A stretch of DNA of 64,000 bases from the NCBI GenBank assembly GCA_029255685.2, contig CM055312.2, positions 56,268,202 to 56,332,201 on the forward strand, written 5' to 3'. A program made the translations under genes and the position numbers. This stretch comes from Silene conica (Eukaryota > Streptophyta > Magnoliopsida > Caryophyllales > Caryophyllaceae). The notes beneath the pieces were generated by a model. The model was not told the origin of the DNA and did not search any database. It saw only the letters and a list, made by a program, of their open reading frames with translations. This document shows, one piece after another, positions 50,166 to 63,406 of this stretch. Each line of letters begins with the position of its first letter. Positions within the stretch are counted from its first letter, which is position 1.

Positions 50166-50793
50166 TGTAACAACCCGACCTGCCACTGTCGTTACAGAAA
50201 CCCAATAAGATGGGTGTGCACTTTTGAGCCCGTTAATTGTCCTCCCTTAAGCCAAAAGCACAAGGCCTTGTTAGTAAGTGGTGGGTGGAAGCTATTATAA
50301 ACATATCACAAACCTCACATTCTACCAATGTGGGACAAATCTCCAGACAATCTCATATTTTCCCCATGTAGGACAAATTTCATCTCGTACTCTTGGGGTG
50401 TTACAAACTCCTCCACTTAAAGAACACAACGTCCTCGTTGTGCCTCAAATTTGACCGTAGCCAAGCCTAGAATCCTCCCCTGCAAGATGGGTGACCCGGG
50501 TACTCCCGACCACAGGATCACCACGCGGTCGCAGGGTCGCTCTGATACCATTTGTAACAACCCGATCCGCAACCGTCGAAACACAAACCCAATAAGATGA
50601 GTGTGCACTTTTGGGCCCGTTAGTTGTCCTCACTTAAGGTAAAAAACACAAGGTTTTGTTACTAAGTGGTGGGTGGAAGCTATTATAAACATATCACAAA
50701 CCTCACATTCTACCAATGTGGGACAAATCTCCACACAATCTCATATTTTTCCCACGTGGGACAACTTTCCTCTCGTACTCTTGGGATGTTACA
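50166..50793 (-). mobile_element. Complete TRIM (terminal-repeat retrotransposon in miniature)
   Basis: A 628-bp element with LTR1 50166-50405 (240 bp), a 147-bp internal region and LTR2 50553-50793 (241 bp). The target duplication is GCACG at 50161-50165 and 50794-50798. LTRs start TGTAACAACCCGA and end GGRTGTTACA. The PBS TGGTATCAGAGC (minus strand, 50539-50550) abuts LTR2, and the polypurine tract AGTGGAGGAGTT (minus) abuts LTR1. There is no coding sequence, so it depends on proteins supplied by other elements. A related truncated copy is at 29688-30037. Confidence 0.93.
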
Positions 50794-51240
50794 GCACGTG
50801 TGTGATATCTTCAGCCAAGCATTCTTAAGTCAATGTGCTTATACTCATATCTTATTTCATATCGATGGTAACTTCGAGGGTAAACGAAATACACTCGTCC
50901 CACAAATTTTATAAATAAATCATTAGTTAAAAAATATCATTAATTCTTAAATCATGAAAAATGCAAACATATTTATTTGGTGTGTAGGTGGGCATAGCTT
51001 CTTCCCATTACCCATCACGGGTGAAATATGTGTACTCGTACCTCTCTACAAATGTTGTACCCATACTTGCCCCATCGGGGGCGGATGTAGGGTAGCACTC
51101 ATTGTACCCGTCCAACTAACATCTTTATTTATTAGTAATAATCATTATATACATGAACCAAATAATTATAATTAAAATGTACACATGTAAAATAAGTATT
51201 GTAGCATAAGAGGTATACATATAATCTTTAGGGATCATAG

Positions 51241-51480
51241 TTGCCGTTTTTTTCCGAGTGTATTTCTTTGATTGTTTATTGTTTATTGATAATTATATAA
51301 ATATTCTTTTCCATAATTAATATAGATTGGAAGGAAAATGAAATTCACCAGATTAGTTGTCATATTTTTAGTGTATTTTATTAATAATTATCTAAATACT
51401 CCTTTCCAAAGTTAATATAGATAGGAAGGAAAAGTAAATTCATCAAATTAGTTGCCAGTTTTTTTTAGTGTTTTTTGTTG
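51241..51480. repeat. Direct repeat of about 110 bp within the Helitron
   Basis: 'ttgccgttttttt...attaatatagattggaaggaaaatgaaattcaccagattag' is followed by a second diverged copy starting 'ttgtcatatttttagtg' and ending 'aaattagttgccagttttttt'. Two tandem copies. Confidence 0.7.
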
Positions 51481-53065
51481 ATTAATTATTAAAGAATATC
51501 CAAAGCATAATTTGCAAAATTTTGTATCATCTAGTCATTGATATCGTATGTTACTTACAGGGATTACCTCAGAATACCACAATTATATCTTTGTTGATTA
51601 TAAAATTTATAGTTTAGTTAAATGATATAGATGGAGATATAGATGAAGATATAAATTTAATATAGATTAAGATATAAATTTAATAACGCACAAAATTTAC
51701 CTCAAAATACCATAATTATATCTTTGGTACGTCAATGACTGTTTATATAGTTTACAACTTTATCTGAATATAAATTTATATCTTGCTACGTCAATACTAA
51801 TTATTTAATTGTATGTCATATATGAGGAATCTCTAATGAGTTCTATTAGCTAAAATAAAAACATTAAGATAGTAGGGCTTACTTAAGACCATCTTAAATT
51901 AAGAACTTTCATAACCTGCCTTTTATTTCTGTCTTATTTAAATTGGTTATGAGTATCGTCTTACCTTGAGACGGTTAATTAAGATTGCGAAATTGGAAAC
52001 TCGTTTACGAAAGGTTTGCAATTGTCAAATATAAAAAACTAATAAATCTTATATAAAACGATACGTTATAAATTTTGATAAAATCATATTGTTGATATTT
52101 TTTATTTCTTTATATAACATGTTTGTTATATAAAAAAAATATTTTCTAAGGAACATTTAAATAATTGTAACAGTGATCAATGACTTATGGTTCAAAGTAA
52201 CATAATAACAAAAACAAAATGATTTTAAAAGAAAATTTACGTGCATTATATTTTGTAATAATATATAGATTATTTTTGGTAATAATGTATAGCCTATAAT
52301 TATATTTCTAATTATTAATAAATTATAGTGTCGTAGTTTTGACAATCATCATAAGATAAATTCATTGAATAAACTTTTACTTAGGCGGAAAAAAGTCAAG
52401 GAGATAGAGACATGTGTCAAATTTAGCAGGTGTAATGGTTCTTTATTATATTTTATATAGATAGATAGACAATATGATCGAAAATAATATCTCGAATGAC
52501 TTATTACTACCCTGCAAATTTAGAGTTAAGAATGTACGAAATAATAATAAAAAGAAAAAAGTGCAACATTGAAATTAAAAATTAGTCAATAATTAGAAAG
52601 CTACCTGTAAATGAGATTCATTAATTCATATAATCTGGAAACCGTTAATGTTTACTCTGCAAGTAGATGAAAGTTGAGTAAACAGTTAGAGTAAATTAAA
52701 AGATTATAAATTGACAAATTAAAAGCGTAAAAATAAGCGTTTGGGGTAAAACACTCCCGAAATCTCCATGTGAGTAGAGATGAGCAATATATTTTTATAC
52801 GGAAAGATATTGCCAAATAAAAGATACAATAAGAGGGTAACTTGGGTAAATTTTTTATGTAATATAAACATGGTAGAGAAATCTTTTAAGAAGATATTGC
52901 CAATATACGTATTGTCCAAGTAAAAGATACGCAATATAATTTTAGGATTTTAAGCATTGAGCGGGAAACTTTTTAACGTGAAAGCGACACGTGTCCACCC
53001 TAATGTATAGCGGTTCTTCTTTTATACTTATATATAGATGTTAATATTCCTGTTAACAATATATG

Positions 53066-54024
53066 TGTGGGGAATAACATGAATTCACCCTAAAACATGA
53101 AGGATTATAACGAAATTTACAATTGCGATTATGGTCATAAGATAATAAAAACAACATGAAAAGAGTACAACCTTTGGTCCTTGTGCGAATGGCCTTAGAA
53201 CAAGAATTAAAGCAAATTCCCTCCTATAACTTGCACCCAAGACTTAGATTGAGACGATGCCGCGTGTGCTAGAAATACTCTCCAATTGCCTTGCAATATG
53301 GGGAGAGCTTTTGTGAGTTTTGATGTGAGATCTGAGTTTTTTTGGGAGAAGAATGCTCTCAAAAACCCTAATTGTATGAGAATAATAATACCAGTCGAAG
53401 AGTCACCTGACAAAAGGAGAAGTCCTCTCCTTTTGTAACACTGGCCAGCCGAATTAGGTCTTGGGTAGGAGTGGGCTTTCCACTCTTACCTTATTCCAAT
53501 GCGTGATTCGACCCATTTTGCTAAAATATAATTCGCGGGTATTTATTATAAATCGTATACATGTTATCAGATATTAATGTAATCGATACATCAATAATGG
53601 TCTGACAAAAATACGATATTGTATAATTGGCCAAATTAATATAACTGTTTATATTAATACGCGAATTCAATATTTAATTAAATATAACCGTTTATATTTA
53701 ATTTACGAATTAATCACGTAATCCGTATTAGCTAAAATTATTTAATCCGTATTAAATAATAATCTCAACATCTTATTGACTAAATTTAATAGTCAATACC
53801 TCTGACTAACTGTTTAGTTGTATCCGACATAAATGTGACTGTATTTTCATACCTTCACATCTCTCAAACGTGTCCTATAGGTGTGACGTATAGAGACCAG
53901 TTGATCACCGCCATCCGTATGACAATAATGTCAAACTTATCTAGCAAGCCAACCGTTATTGATAAGCGTGTATCAACTGATAATAATACTGAAGTATGCC
54001 CTTGTGATCCTTTAAGAGATTTTG
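53066..54024 (-). mobile_element. Copia 3' LTR, minus orientation (continues at 63362-63406)
   Basis: An inverted copy of the copia LTR at 11018-12512: left edge TGTGGGGAATAAC (LTR end ...CCCCACA) and the 'gcacccaagac' motif near 53232. The rest of its 5' tip (TGTTGGGGCTGG on the minus strand) is at 63362-63406, because a LARD element inserted at 54024/54025. Total length is about 1,004 bp. The short frame at 53835-54029 is LTR sequence. Confidence 0.83.
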
Positions 54025-57000
54025 TGTAACACCCCGATTTATTAAGGAGCCTTTAGCAAGACATCCTCAGTAAATTGAGCTGTTACCATCTCGGAATATC
54101 CGAGGTAGTGAATAATAAAGTAAACAAACCAAAGTACTTTATAAGAAAACTGGTAAGATTTAAACTTTGGTGTTACAGATGCTACACAACGGAAATAAAA
54201 GTACAACTGATAACTACAAGATAGGTGATCTACATCTAAGTCGGTCCATCCAAGTGCTCACGCCATCCCATGCTCCCACAGCACCATCTTTCCTGTCAAA
54301 CTGCTCCCCATTACGGATCATCACAGGTGTCACACGAATACACAGGGTCAACCACGAGGTTGAGTAGAGGAAACTAATTAAACAAACAAGTGTCATATAC
54401 ATATAGGGATTTAATCATCCCTTCTCCGCACCGATCCAACGCCAAATAAACTCCGTACCGATCACAAGACCCAATATACTCCGCACCGATCACAAGACCC
54501 GTTACCTCCGCACCAATCACAGACCCTTTATCTCCGCACCAAACACAAACCCTTTATCTCCGCACCAAACACAGACCCTTTATCTCCTTTCCGTGCCATG
54601 AGGATATACAGACAATCAATATCATTATAATTAATATTATTCATTCAATAAAACGTATACAACTCACCACAGTTAATAATCATGTCACAATATCATAAAC
54701 AAGATCTCAATTATTTTCCCCTACCTCGAATAGCAGAATCGTAGATAAGTCCAAAGCTTGCTAGAAGTGTTCCACGTGGAAACTGCTACCTAAACATGTA
54801 TTATGTAACAAATTAATAAACTTCCCGAACCCCCATAACTCAAGTTACCCTACTAAAATAGAAACCTTCTAATAATGGAAAGTTTCCTAAAATAGTAACT
54901 TTCCAAAATAACAACTTTCTTTAAAGGGAAACTTTCCCGACTCACACCGCCTTAAATTAAAACAACCAAAACTTAATAACTGCTAAAACAACATATATTG
55001 AGCATACCATGTAGTAACTATAATAATGAGAACAATAGTAATAATATAATAAGAACTAATAATGATAATAATAATAATGATAATGATAATGTAAATGTTA
55101 ACATATTAATAATAACAACTAATAATAATAAAACTATAGTAACCAATGTAGCAAAACACGTCTAAACCCGACACACCAAAACCACGCCTAACAGCCCGCC
55201 CTTAAACGTGACACAGCAACCCGCAAACAGACCCTGCCACCACCACGTAGCACCACCAGTACCACCGGCAACCACCAACCACGAACCCCACAACGCCCTC
55301 TCTTACCACCGACAACCACCAGCCCATCGACTCCCACCGGCGAGTTGAACCAGGGTCAACACCACAAGACCCAATATACTCCGCACCGATCAAAAGACCC
55401 GTTACCTCCGCACCAATCACAGACCCTTTATCTCCGCACCAAACACAGACCCTTTATCTCCGCACCAAACACAGACCCTTTATCTCCTTTCCGTGCTATG
55501 AGGATATACAGACAATCAATATCATTATAATTAATATTATTCATTCAATAAAACGTATACAACTCACCACAGTTAATAATCATGTCACAATATCATAAAC
55601 AAGATCTCAATTATTTTCCCCTACCTCGAATAGCAGAATCGTAGATAAGTCCAAAGCTTGCTAGAAGTGTTCCACGCGGAAACTGTTACTTAAACATGTA
55701 TTATGTAACAAATTAATAAACTTCCCGAACCCCCATACCTCAAGTTACCCTACTAAAATAGAAACCTTCTAATAATGGAAAGTTTCCTAAAATAGTAACT
55801 TTCCAAAATAACAACTTTCTTTAAAGGGAAACTTTCCCGACTCACACGGCCTTAAATTAAAACAACCAAAACTTAATAACTACTAAAACAACATATATTG
55901 AGCATACCATGTAGTAACTATAATAATGAGAACAATAGTAATAATATAATAAGAACTAATAATGATAATAATAATAATGATAATGATAATGTAAATGTTA
56001 ACATATTAATAATAACAACTAATAATAATAAAACTATAGTAACTTATGTAGCAAAACACGTTTAAACCCGACACACCAAAACCACGCCTAACAGCCCTCC
56101 GTTAAACGTGACACAACAACCCGCAAACAGACCCTGCCACCACCACGTAGCACCACCAGTACCACCGGCAACCACCAACCACGAACCCCACAACGCCCTC
56201 TCTTACCACCGACAACCACCAGCCCATCGACTCCCACCGGCGAGTTGAACCAGGGTCAACACCAGACCCTGGTTCACAACCCACGGTCTGCAATCCTCAC
56301 AACAACCCCCCGCGAAAACACCCCTGCAACCGCCACTGCCGCCTGACACCCACCAGACTCACCACAAACGCCACCACTAACACCTGACGCCTACAACCCC
56401 CATGGTACCATCGCCTAGACCTCCATCTAATCGATAGTGATACCACCCAAACAACCCCCGACAACCCAAAAACAACCAGACCTCCTGAAAACCCTATTCG
56501 AACCCCCTGACCAAACCCCTTGTTTCCGCCATAACCAACCACCACTAACCACCGTAACTACCACCACTCGCATCACCGTACCACCGCCTGACCCACTACC
56601 CGAAGACACATAACAAATAACCATAACAACCCATCTAAGAAGTACTAAAGATACACATACAGAACTCCCTATAAAACGCATTATCACAAACACCTCCTGA
56701 CCCGTGTTAACCACCCTCCACAGTGGTCCTAGACAACCAACGACATCCCCTTGATGGACTACATGCGTTCATTACATGACATAGTACAATAATATGCAAA
56801 AACAAGCAAGGCTAAAACGTGTTAAACCCTTCTAAACATGTGATGGACTCTGCAACGTAAAAAGGAAATAACAACATTGTGGTGAGCATACCCGGTTTAC
56901 AGCCAAAACGAACCACTCCAAGCCAGCCTACAACCACCGTGAGCGACTCCCCCTTCCTCTCTGATGTGTCGGCTAGGTTTGTATGTCGTTGGATTCTAAA

Positions 57001-57325
57001 TTAGGTTAGGGTTAGGGTAAGAATCAGGGCTTAAATATGGCTGCATACACGACTTGTGAAATAGAGCTTTACATTGGGCTGTTTTGTTCCTCACACAAAT
57101 CGAGGCCCAATGTCGAGCTACCCACATGTCATGGGTTCGAGCCCCACTAGCAGCTTAACAACTTAACAAGGTGAGGTAGTCTCGGTCCCCACTTCGAGTC
57201 TCACCATGGCTAAAACCATATTAATTATGCCATTATACAAAAGCTTACTATCGGCTAGCGAAGCTTAATTAAACGATACGTTAACTATAACGACAAATAT
57301 ATTAGCAACAATACGGGTTATTACA
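54025..57325 (-). repeat. LARD 3' LTR with internal 900-bp duplication
   Basis: 3,301 bp, against 2,400 bp for the partner. The extra length is a tandem duplication: 54465-55364 and 55365-56264 are near-identical 900-bp units. The junction lies at 'caacacca|caagaccc'. Everything else aligns with the right LTR. Confidence 0.92.
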
Positions 57326-60300
57326 GTCTTTCCCCCTTAGAATGAACTTCGTCCCGAAGTTCACCACCCCATAACAGTAAAGAAACAACTAGCAAGCATG
57401 AACAAACACAAGTGACGCTTAAGAAATGCGAGATGTTACATTCTATCCTCCTAAAAAAACCTTTGTCCCCAAAGTTTAACACACAACTGCAACACATGAT
57501 ACTCCAACAATCACGATATAGTGCATAACATACGCAGCAGGGTTATCAAGTATATATAAACAGTCACGGCATATCAGTTAGTCATGTCATAACAACTAGC
57601 CATAGCATAAATCATTAAGATTTTACAATCACATCCTCCTTAAAACATGGTTACGTCCCCGTAACCCAATAAACATTCTAACACAGTACTCCATCTTACT
57701 CATTATTTTATCTCATAAAATCTAACTCCAAGTAACCAGGTATCGTACTCATCGTCTCATCTAAGACCGAAGACAAGGGGTGAGTCAACTGGCGAAGTAA
57801 AAACCGCAATTCAAACTTTCATCTCAATATCGATCTCAAATTCCGAATATAACTCAATAACCAGGGTCACAATAGACCTTAGCACAATATGGCGCAACGG
57901 CCTAATAAGTCATAACTTAACGCCAGTAACAGTTCTCATCTCAATTCCAATATCAACATTGTCAGTTATTCCCTTGAAGGGACTGCTTCATTTTTAGAGA
58001 GTAAAACTCTAAGCTACTCACCCACGAGTCAAGGTCGAAGAATACAACACTCGATAAAATACTGAACTGAAATCTCAATACAAAATCAATTACTAATAAC
58101 TCAACAGAGATAAGATTAACACATAAACCGTCATAAATAAATAAAAGTTCGCACGTAATTCATACAACCTCGAACAATAACATTAATAAAAGGTCGGTAG
58201 AATCGTGTTACGCAGTAAAACAGAGTCAGATTAGTTAACACTTGCATATCCTGGAAATTTTGACACAACTCAGCATATTTCCACCAATGTAGACAATCAG
58301 CAAACTCGTATTTCATAATAGACAATTTAAAACATTTCACGCTCATAAACATATTATAGCAGCAAAAATCATATTTTGGGAAGGACATAGAGTAAAATTA
58401 ATTAACGTAATTAAACATGGCGCATTGGCATATTACACAAGATACACACCAATCATAGACTAATAAGACCGTTTATCATTCTTAGATGTCAATAAGTTAA
58501 AATCAATTAGGTACATCTCCTATTCACTCACATTACATCATTTATCATGAAATTATCAACATATGTGACTCGCAAAATAAGGGTTTACATACTGCGCAGC
58601 AATTAAATTTCCGTGCAGGATTTCATCAACACATAGTTACATAATCTGTCAAATTGTAAACATTAAGCGTAGTTATCAAACATCGAGCCTTATCATGGTT
58701 TATCACTTCGGAAATATTTTGAAATGTTTGAAACATTGAAGCGGTAATTTGTGACAATTTATAAATACGAATAAAAGGCAATTTCACAAGCTACAGATCA
58801 TAACAAGACTACACGGAGGCATTATGACTCGTCCTATTACGTCATTGTTCTTCTCACTCATGGATTATGAAAATTTTAACGATATAAAATAATCAATCAC
58901 AAAGCTAATACTTCCATAAGTCGTATATCAACAATTAATAACTTACACATCGTGATCAGTTCCTAAATAGAACAATATGCAATTCACTGTATGGTATAAC
59001 AAAAATAATAATAAAAAAAAAAAAATTTTTACAAAGATTATAAACACAGAAAACTAGACAGTGATAAACCATCAACATCCGAACGAACATCGACAAGATT
59101 CACATTATTCAATTAATCACAATTACGTATAACTATTAGATTACTATATCATGCTGATAACCTGACCAGTTAAATTTCATTCTGCTACTTAGCAAGACTC
59201 TTCCCAGATAAACATGCTTTTGACATCACATACGAGTAGCATATTATTATTTTGAGGTCGTAAAATTTGACATATAATTGAAACAACTTACTATTAAACT
59301 TGACGAAATAACCAAGGCTACGCTATTTTATCGTGACGGTTCATACTCATACCATACACCCAGTATTCATGTTACTAATGCCATATCAGGATACCATGTG
59401 GTCACATCAACTAAATCACATTTGATTAAACTTTTATATGAAACTTTTATATCTCATGATTTCAACAATTAAACATTACGCAACACTTATCAAATCATAA
59501 TTAAATAACAGCTTAGCTAGCGTGCGAGCGATCATTGTTTTTAGAAAAGATAAAAGACTAGCTAAACATAGAAATAGAATCAAATGCATATCTCAAGGAA
59601 ATTATATTATACAATATTTACAACTCGAACAATTTGAACAATAACTTTACAGCATTTCAACAAAATTTTAGGCATCTTGCAAAAATCACAATTGAAGAAC
59701 AGCTCGTTAAGATTTTACATGGCGTAAAATTTGAAAACGTGAACGAAAATTCTGAACAGTAGAGTTGGAACTATGCGCAAGCAATAACCAAGTTTTAAAT
59801 GATTTCTGTTACTAAAGATAGGTCAAAACGGGACTATGCAGTAACAGTCTGACTACTGTCGAAAAAAAAAAAAAAGAATTATTTCCCCCAAGGACATACC
59901 TCATGTCAAGATAAACACTAGCATTGTAAACCCAACTCATAAAGTTATCATACATAAAATTTTCATCCTCAATTATGAAACACGTATAAGGTGATAGCCC
60001 GGACAAACCAGTTAACATTCTGAAAATTATTAAAATTTTGGTCCCTTTGCAACTACACATTACTACATCCACACTCAACCTTTCTCATCCAATCATATTG
60101 ACAATCATTTGAAGCATAGACATCACTCTGTACCATATTAACATTCATTCCTCATTACCACGATACTCGTTATCTGGATCACAGTAAAGATTTGAAAACT
60201 AAATAACTTGATTGTTATACATGTGTATCTAAAGAAATCATTTTCTACTAACGCATAATCATAACTTTTCCAGGTACGGAATTATAAACTAGAAGCTACT

Positions 60301-60961
60301 ATAGGGTCCCATATCGATTACGAACTTCACATCAACCTTAAATGCGTATAGAAGGCATAAAATCTTAAGTACGATATATGCAACACACATCTATATACAT
60401 TCGTAGCTTGGGCAACACATTCCGCATATCATTAAATATGGATCACTATAGCACATGCTAATAAGATCAGCAGAATTTCTCATCCTTACAAGAAGTTAAA
60501 CCTCAAAATCATACAATAACGATAGTCATTTAAATACAGATAATCGTATGAACACTCCCTCACATCAAAATCATATGATCACGTCACTCTAATCATGGCC
60601 CAACAAATACAACTCCGAACTCTGATTATTTCAATTCACTTATCCATATCAATCCACAGTTCATATCACACATATCCTTAATCAGAACTTACATATGACT
60701 TACCTCATTCCTCTCCTGCAAGAACGTTAGCATAATATAACCAGGTCATTACATAGTCTACCCCACTCTTCAATTACTCTCTTTGGGTTCCCGAGACAGA
60801 ACAGAAAGGGCCCAGGTTTGGTGCGAGCTGGCCCCTAACTCATCCCGTTCCTTTTTGGAGCTCCTATCAGTCCCATCTTGGGATTCATTTCATTTGACTC
60901 TTCCTATGTTCATTTTTATCCATTTGGTTTAGGCCTGAGGATCGTTCGCTCTGATACCACT
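57326..60961 (-). other. LARD internal region, non-coding
   Basis: No long frame on either strand. Despite this, long stretches match the second copy at 30430-32671 and 35030-36060, notably 59755-60010 with 31650-31905 ('gttggaactatgcgcaagcaat', 'ggtcaaaacgggactatgcagt'). It presumably holds packaging and priming signals; function beyond the PBS and polypurine tract is unknown. Confidence 0.8.
60948..60959 (-). other. Primer-binding site for initiator tRNA-Met (complete LARD)
   Basis: The minus strand reads TGGTATCAGAGC, two bases from the right LTR edge (60962). Confidence 0.9.
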
Positions 60962-63361
60962 TGTAACACCCCGATTTATTAAGGAGCCTTTAGCAAGACA
61001 TCCTCAGTAAATTGAGCTGTTACCATCTCGGAATATCCGAGGTAGTGAATAACAAAGTAAACAAACCAAAGTACTTTATAAGAAAACTGGTAAGATTTAA
61101 ACTTTGGTGTTACAGATGCTACACAACGGAAATAAAAGTACAACTGATAACTACAAGATAGGTGATCTACATCTAAGTCGGTCCATCCAAGTGCTCACGC
61201 CATCCCATGCTCCCACAGCACCATCTTTCCTGTCAAACTGCTCCCCATTACGGATCATCACAGGTGTCACACGAATACACAGGGTCAACCACGAGGTTGA
61301 GTAGAGGAAACTAATTAAACAAACAAGTGTCATATACATATAGGGATTTAATCATCCCTTCTCCGCACCGATCCAACGCCAAATAAACTCCGCACCGATC
61401 ACAAGACCCAATATACTCCGCACCGATCATAAGACCCGTTACCTCCGCACCAATCACAGACCCTTTATCTCCGCACCAAACACAGACCCTTTATCTCCGC
61501 ACCAAACACAGACCCTTTATCTCCTTTCCGTGCCATGAGGATATACAGACAATCAATATCATTATAATTAATATTATTCATTCAATAAAACGTATACAAC
61601 TCACCACAGTTAATAATCATGTCACAATATCATAAACAAGATCTCAATTATTTTCCCCTACCTCGAACAGCAGAATCGTAGATAAGTCCAAAGCTTGCTA
61701 GAAGTGTTCCACGCGGAAACTGCTACCTAAACATGTATTATGTAACAAATTAATAAACTTCCCGAACCCCCATAACTCAAGTTACCCTACTAAAATAGAA
61801 ACCTTCTAATAATGGAAAGTTTCCTAAAATAGTAACTTTCCAAAATAACAACTTTCTTTAAAGGGAAACTTTCCCGACTCACACCGCCTTAAATTAAAAC
61901 AACCAAAACTTAATAACTACTAAAACAACATATATTGAGCATACCATGTAGTAACTATAATAATGAGAACAATAGTAATAATATAATAAGAACTAATAAT
62001 GATAATAATAATAATGATAATGATAATGTAAATGTTAACATATTAATAATAACAACTAATAATAATAAAACTATAGTAACCAATGTAGCAAAACACGTCT
62101 AAACCCGACACACCAAAACCACGCCTAACAGCCCTCCCTTAAACGTGACACAGCAACCCGCAAACAGACCCTGCCACCACCACGTAGCACCACCATTACC
62201 ACCGGCAACCACCAACCACGAACCCCACAACGCCCTCTCTTACCACCGACAACCACCAGCCCATCGTCTCCCACCGGCGAGTTGAACCAGGGTCAACACC
62301 AGACCTGGTTCACAACCCACGGTCTGCAATCCTCACAACAACCCCCCGCGAAAACACCCCTGCAACCGCCACTGCCGCCTGACACCCACCAGACTCACCA
62401 CAAACGCCACCACTAACACCTGACGCCTACAACCCCCATGGTACCATCGCCTAGACCTCCATCTAATCGATAGTGATACCACCCAAACAACCCCCGACAA
62501 CCCAAAAGCAACCAGACCTCCTGAAAACCCTATTCGAACCCCCTGACCAAACCCCTTGTTTCCGCCATAACCAACCACCACTAACCACCGTAACTACCAC
62601 CACTCGCATCACCGTACCACCGCCTGACCCACTACCCGAAGACACATAACAAATAACCATAACAACCCATCTAAGAAGTACTAAAGATACACATACAAAA
62701 CTCCCTATAAAACGCATTATCACAAACAACTCCTGACCCGTGTTAACCACCATCCACGGTGGTCCTAGACAACCAACGACACCCCCTTGATGGACTACAT
62801 GCGTTCATTACATGACATAGTACAATATTATGCAAAAACAAGCAAGGCTAAAACGTGTTAAACCCTTCTAAACATGTGATGGACTCTGCAACGTAAACAG
62901 GAAATAACAACATTGTGGTGAGCATACCCGATTTACAGCCAAAACGAACCACTCCAAGCCAGCCTACAACCACCGTGAGCGACTCCCCCTTCCTCTCTGA
63001 TGTGTCGGCTAGGTTTGTATGTCGTTGGATTCTAAATTAGGTTAGGGTTAGGGTAAGAATCAGGGCTTAAATATGGCTGCATACACGACTTGTGAAATAG
63101 AGCTTTACATTGGGCTGTTTTGTTCCTCACACAAATCGAGGCCCAATGTAGAGCTACCCACATGTCATGGGTTCGAGCCCCACTAGCAGCTTAACAACTT
63201 AACAAGGTGAGGTAGTCTCGGTCCCCACTTCGAGTCTCACCATGGCTAAAACCATATTAATTATGCCATTATACAAAAGCTTACTATCGGCTAGCGACGC
63301 TTAATTAAATGATACGTTAACTATAACGACAAATATATTAACAACAATACGGGTTATTACA
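60962..63361 (-). repeat. LARD 5' LTR (2,400 bp)
   Basis: Plus-strand reading runs from TGTAACACCCCGATTTATT to CGGGTTATTACA. It is near-identical to the left LTR outside the duplication. It carries the 26-bp array (61362-61520), AT-rich GATAAT runs and a short TTAGGG-like stretch near 63041-63055. The frames at 62333-62753 recur in the other LTR and are not genes. Confidence 0.92.
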
Positions 63362-63406
63362 TTTTGTAAGTCATTGTACTAACTGTCAAGGACACCAGCC
63401 CCAACA

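Larger units (their letters stand above)
49935..53038 (-). mobile_element. Non-autonomous Helitron
   Basis: On the minus strand it begins TCTATATATAAGTATAAAAG (53038 downwards). It ends with a hairpin CCCGTGCAATTTTGCACGGG, then a short spacer and CTAG at 49935-49938. The flanking bases are A (5') and T (3'), matching Helitron insertion between A and T without duplication. No Rep/helicase frame is present. It contains a complete TRIM (50166-50793) and a 110-bp direct repeat. A second Helitron-like 5' end lies inside, near 52430-52460. The hairpin and ends were recognised by pattern. Confidence 0.72.
54025..63361 (-). mobile_element. Complete LARD-type LTR element without coding capacity
   Basis: A 9,337-bp element with LTRs 54025-57325 and 60962-63361 and target duplication TTTTG at 54020-54024 and 63362-63366. 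It is on the minus strand: the tRNA-Met PBS (60948-60959) adjoins the right LTR, and a polypurine tract (AAGGGGGAAAGAC on the minus strand) adjoins the left one. The 3,636-bp internal region (57326-60961) has no gag, protease, RT or integrase and only short frames. A large non-coding interior is the definition of a LARD (large retrotransposon derivative). It must use enzymes from another element. It inserted into a copia LTR. Confidence 0.92.

Noticed and set aside
57001..57020. TTAGGG-like telomeric repeat near 57000 and 63050
   Set aside because: Only two or three units, at the same place in both LARD LTRs. It is part of the LTR and plants normally use TTTAGGG.
60948..60959. tRNA-Met-like sequence TGGTATCAGAGC at four places
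   Set aside because: Only about 12 bases match, always beside an LTR edge. These are primer-binding sites and not tRNA genes.
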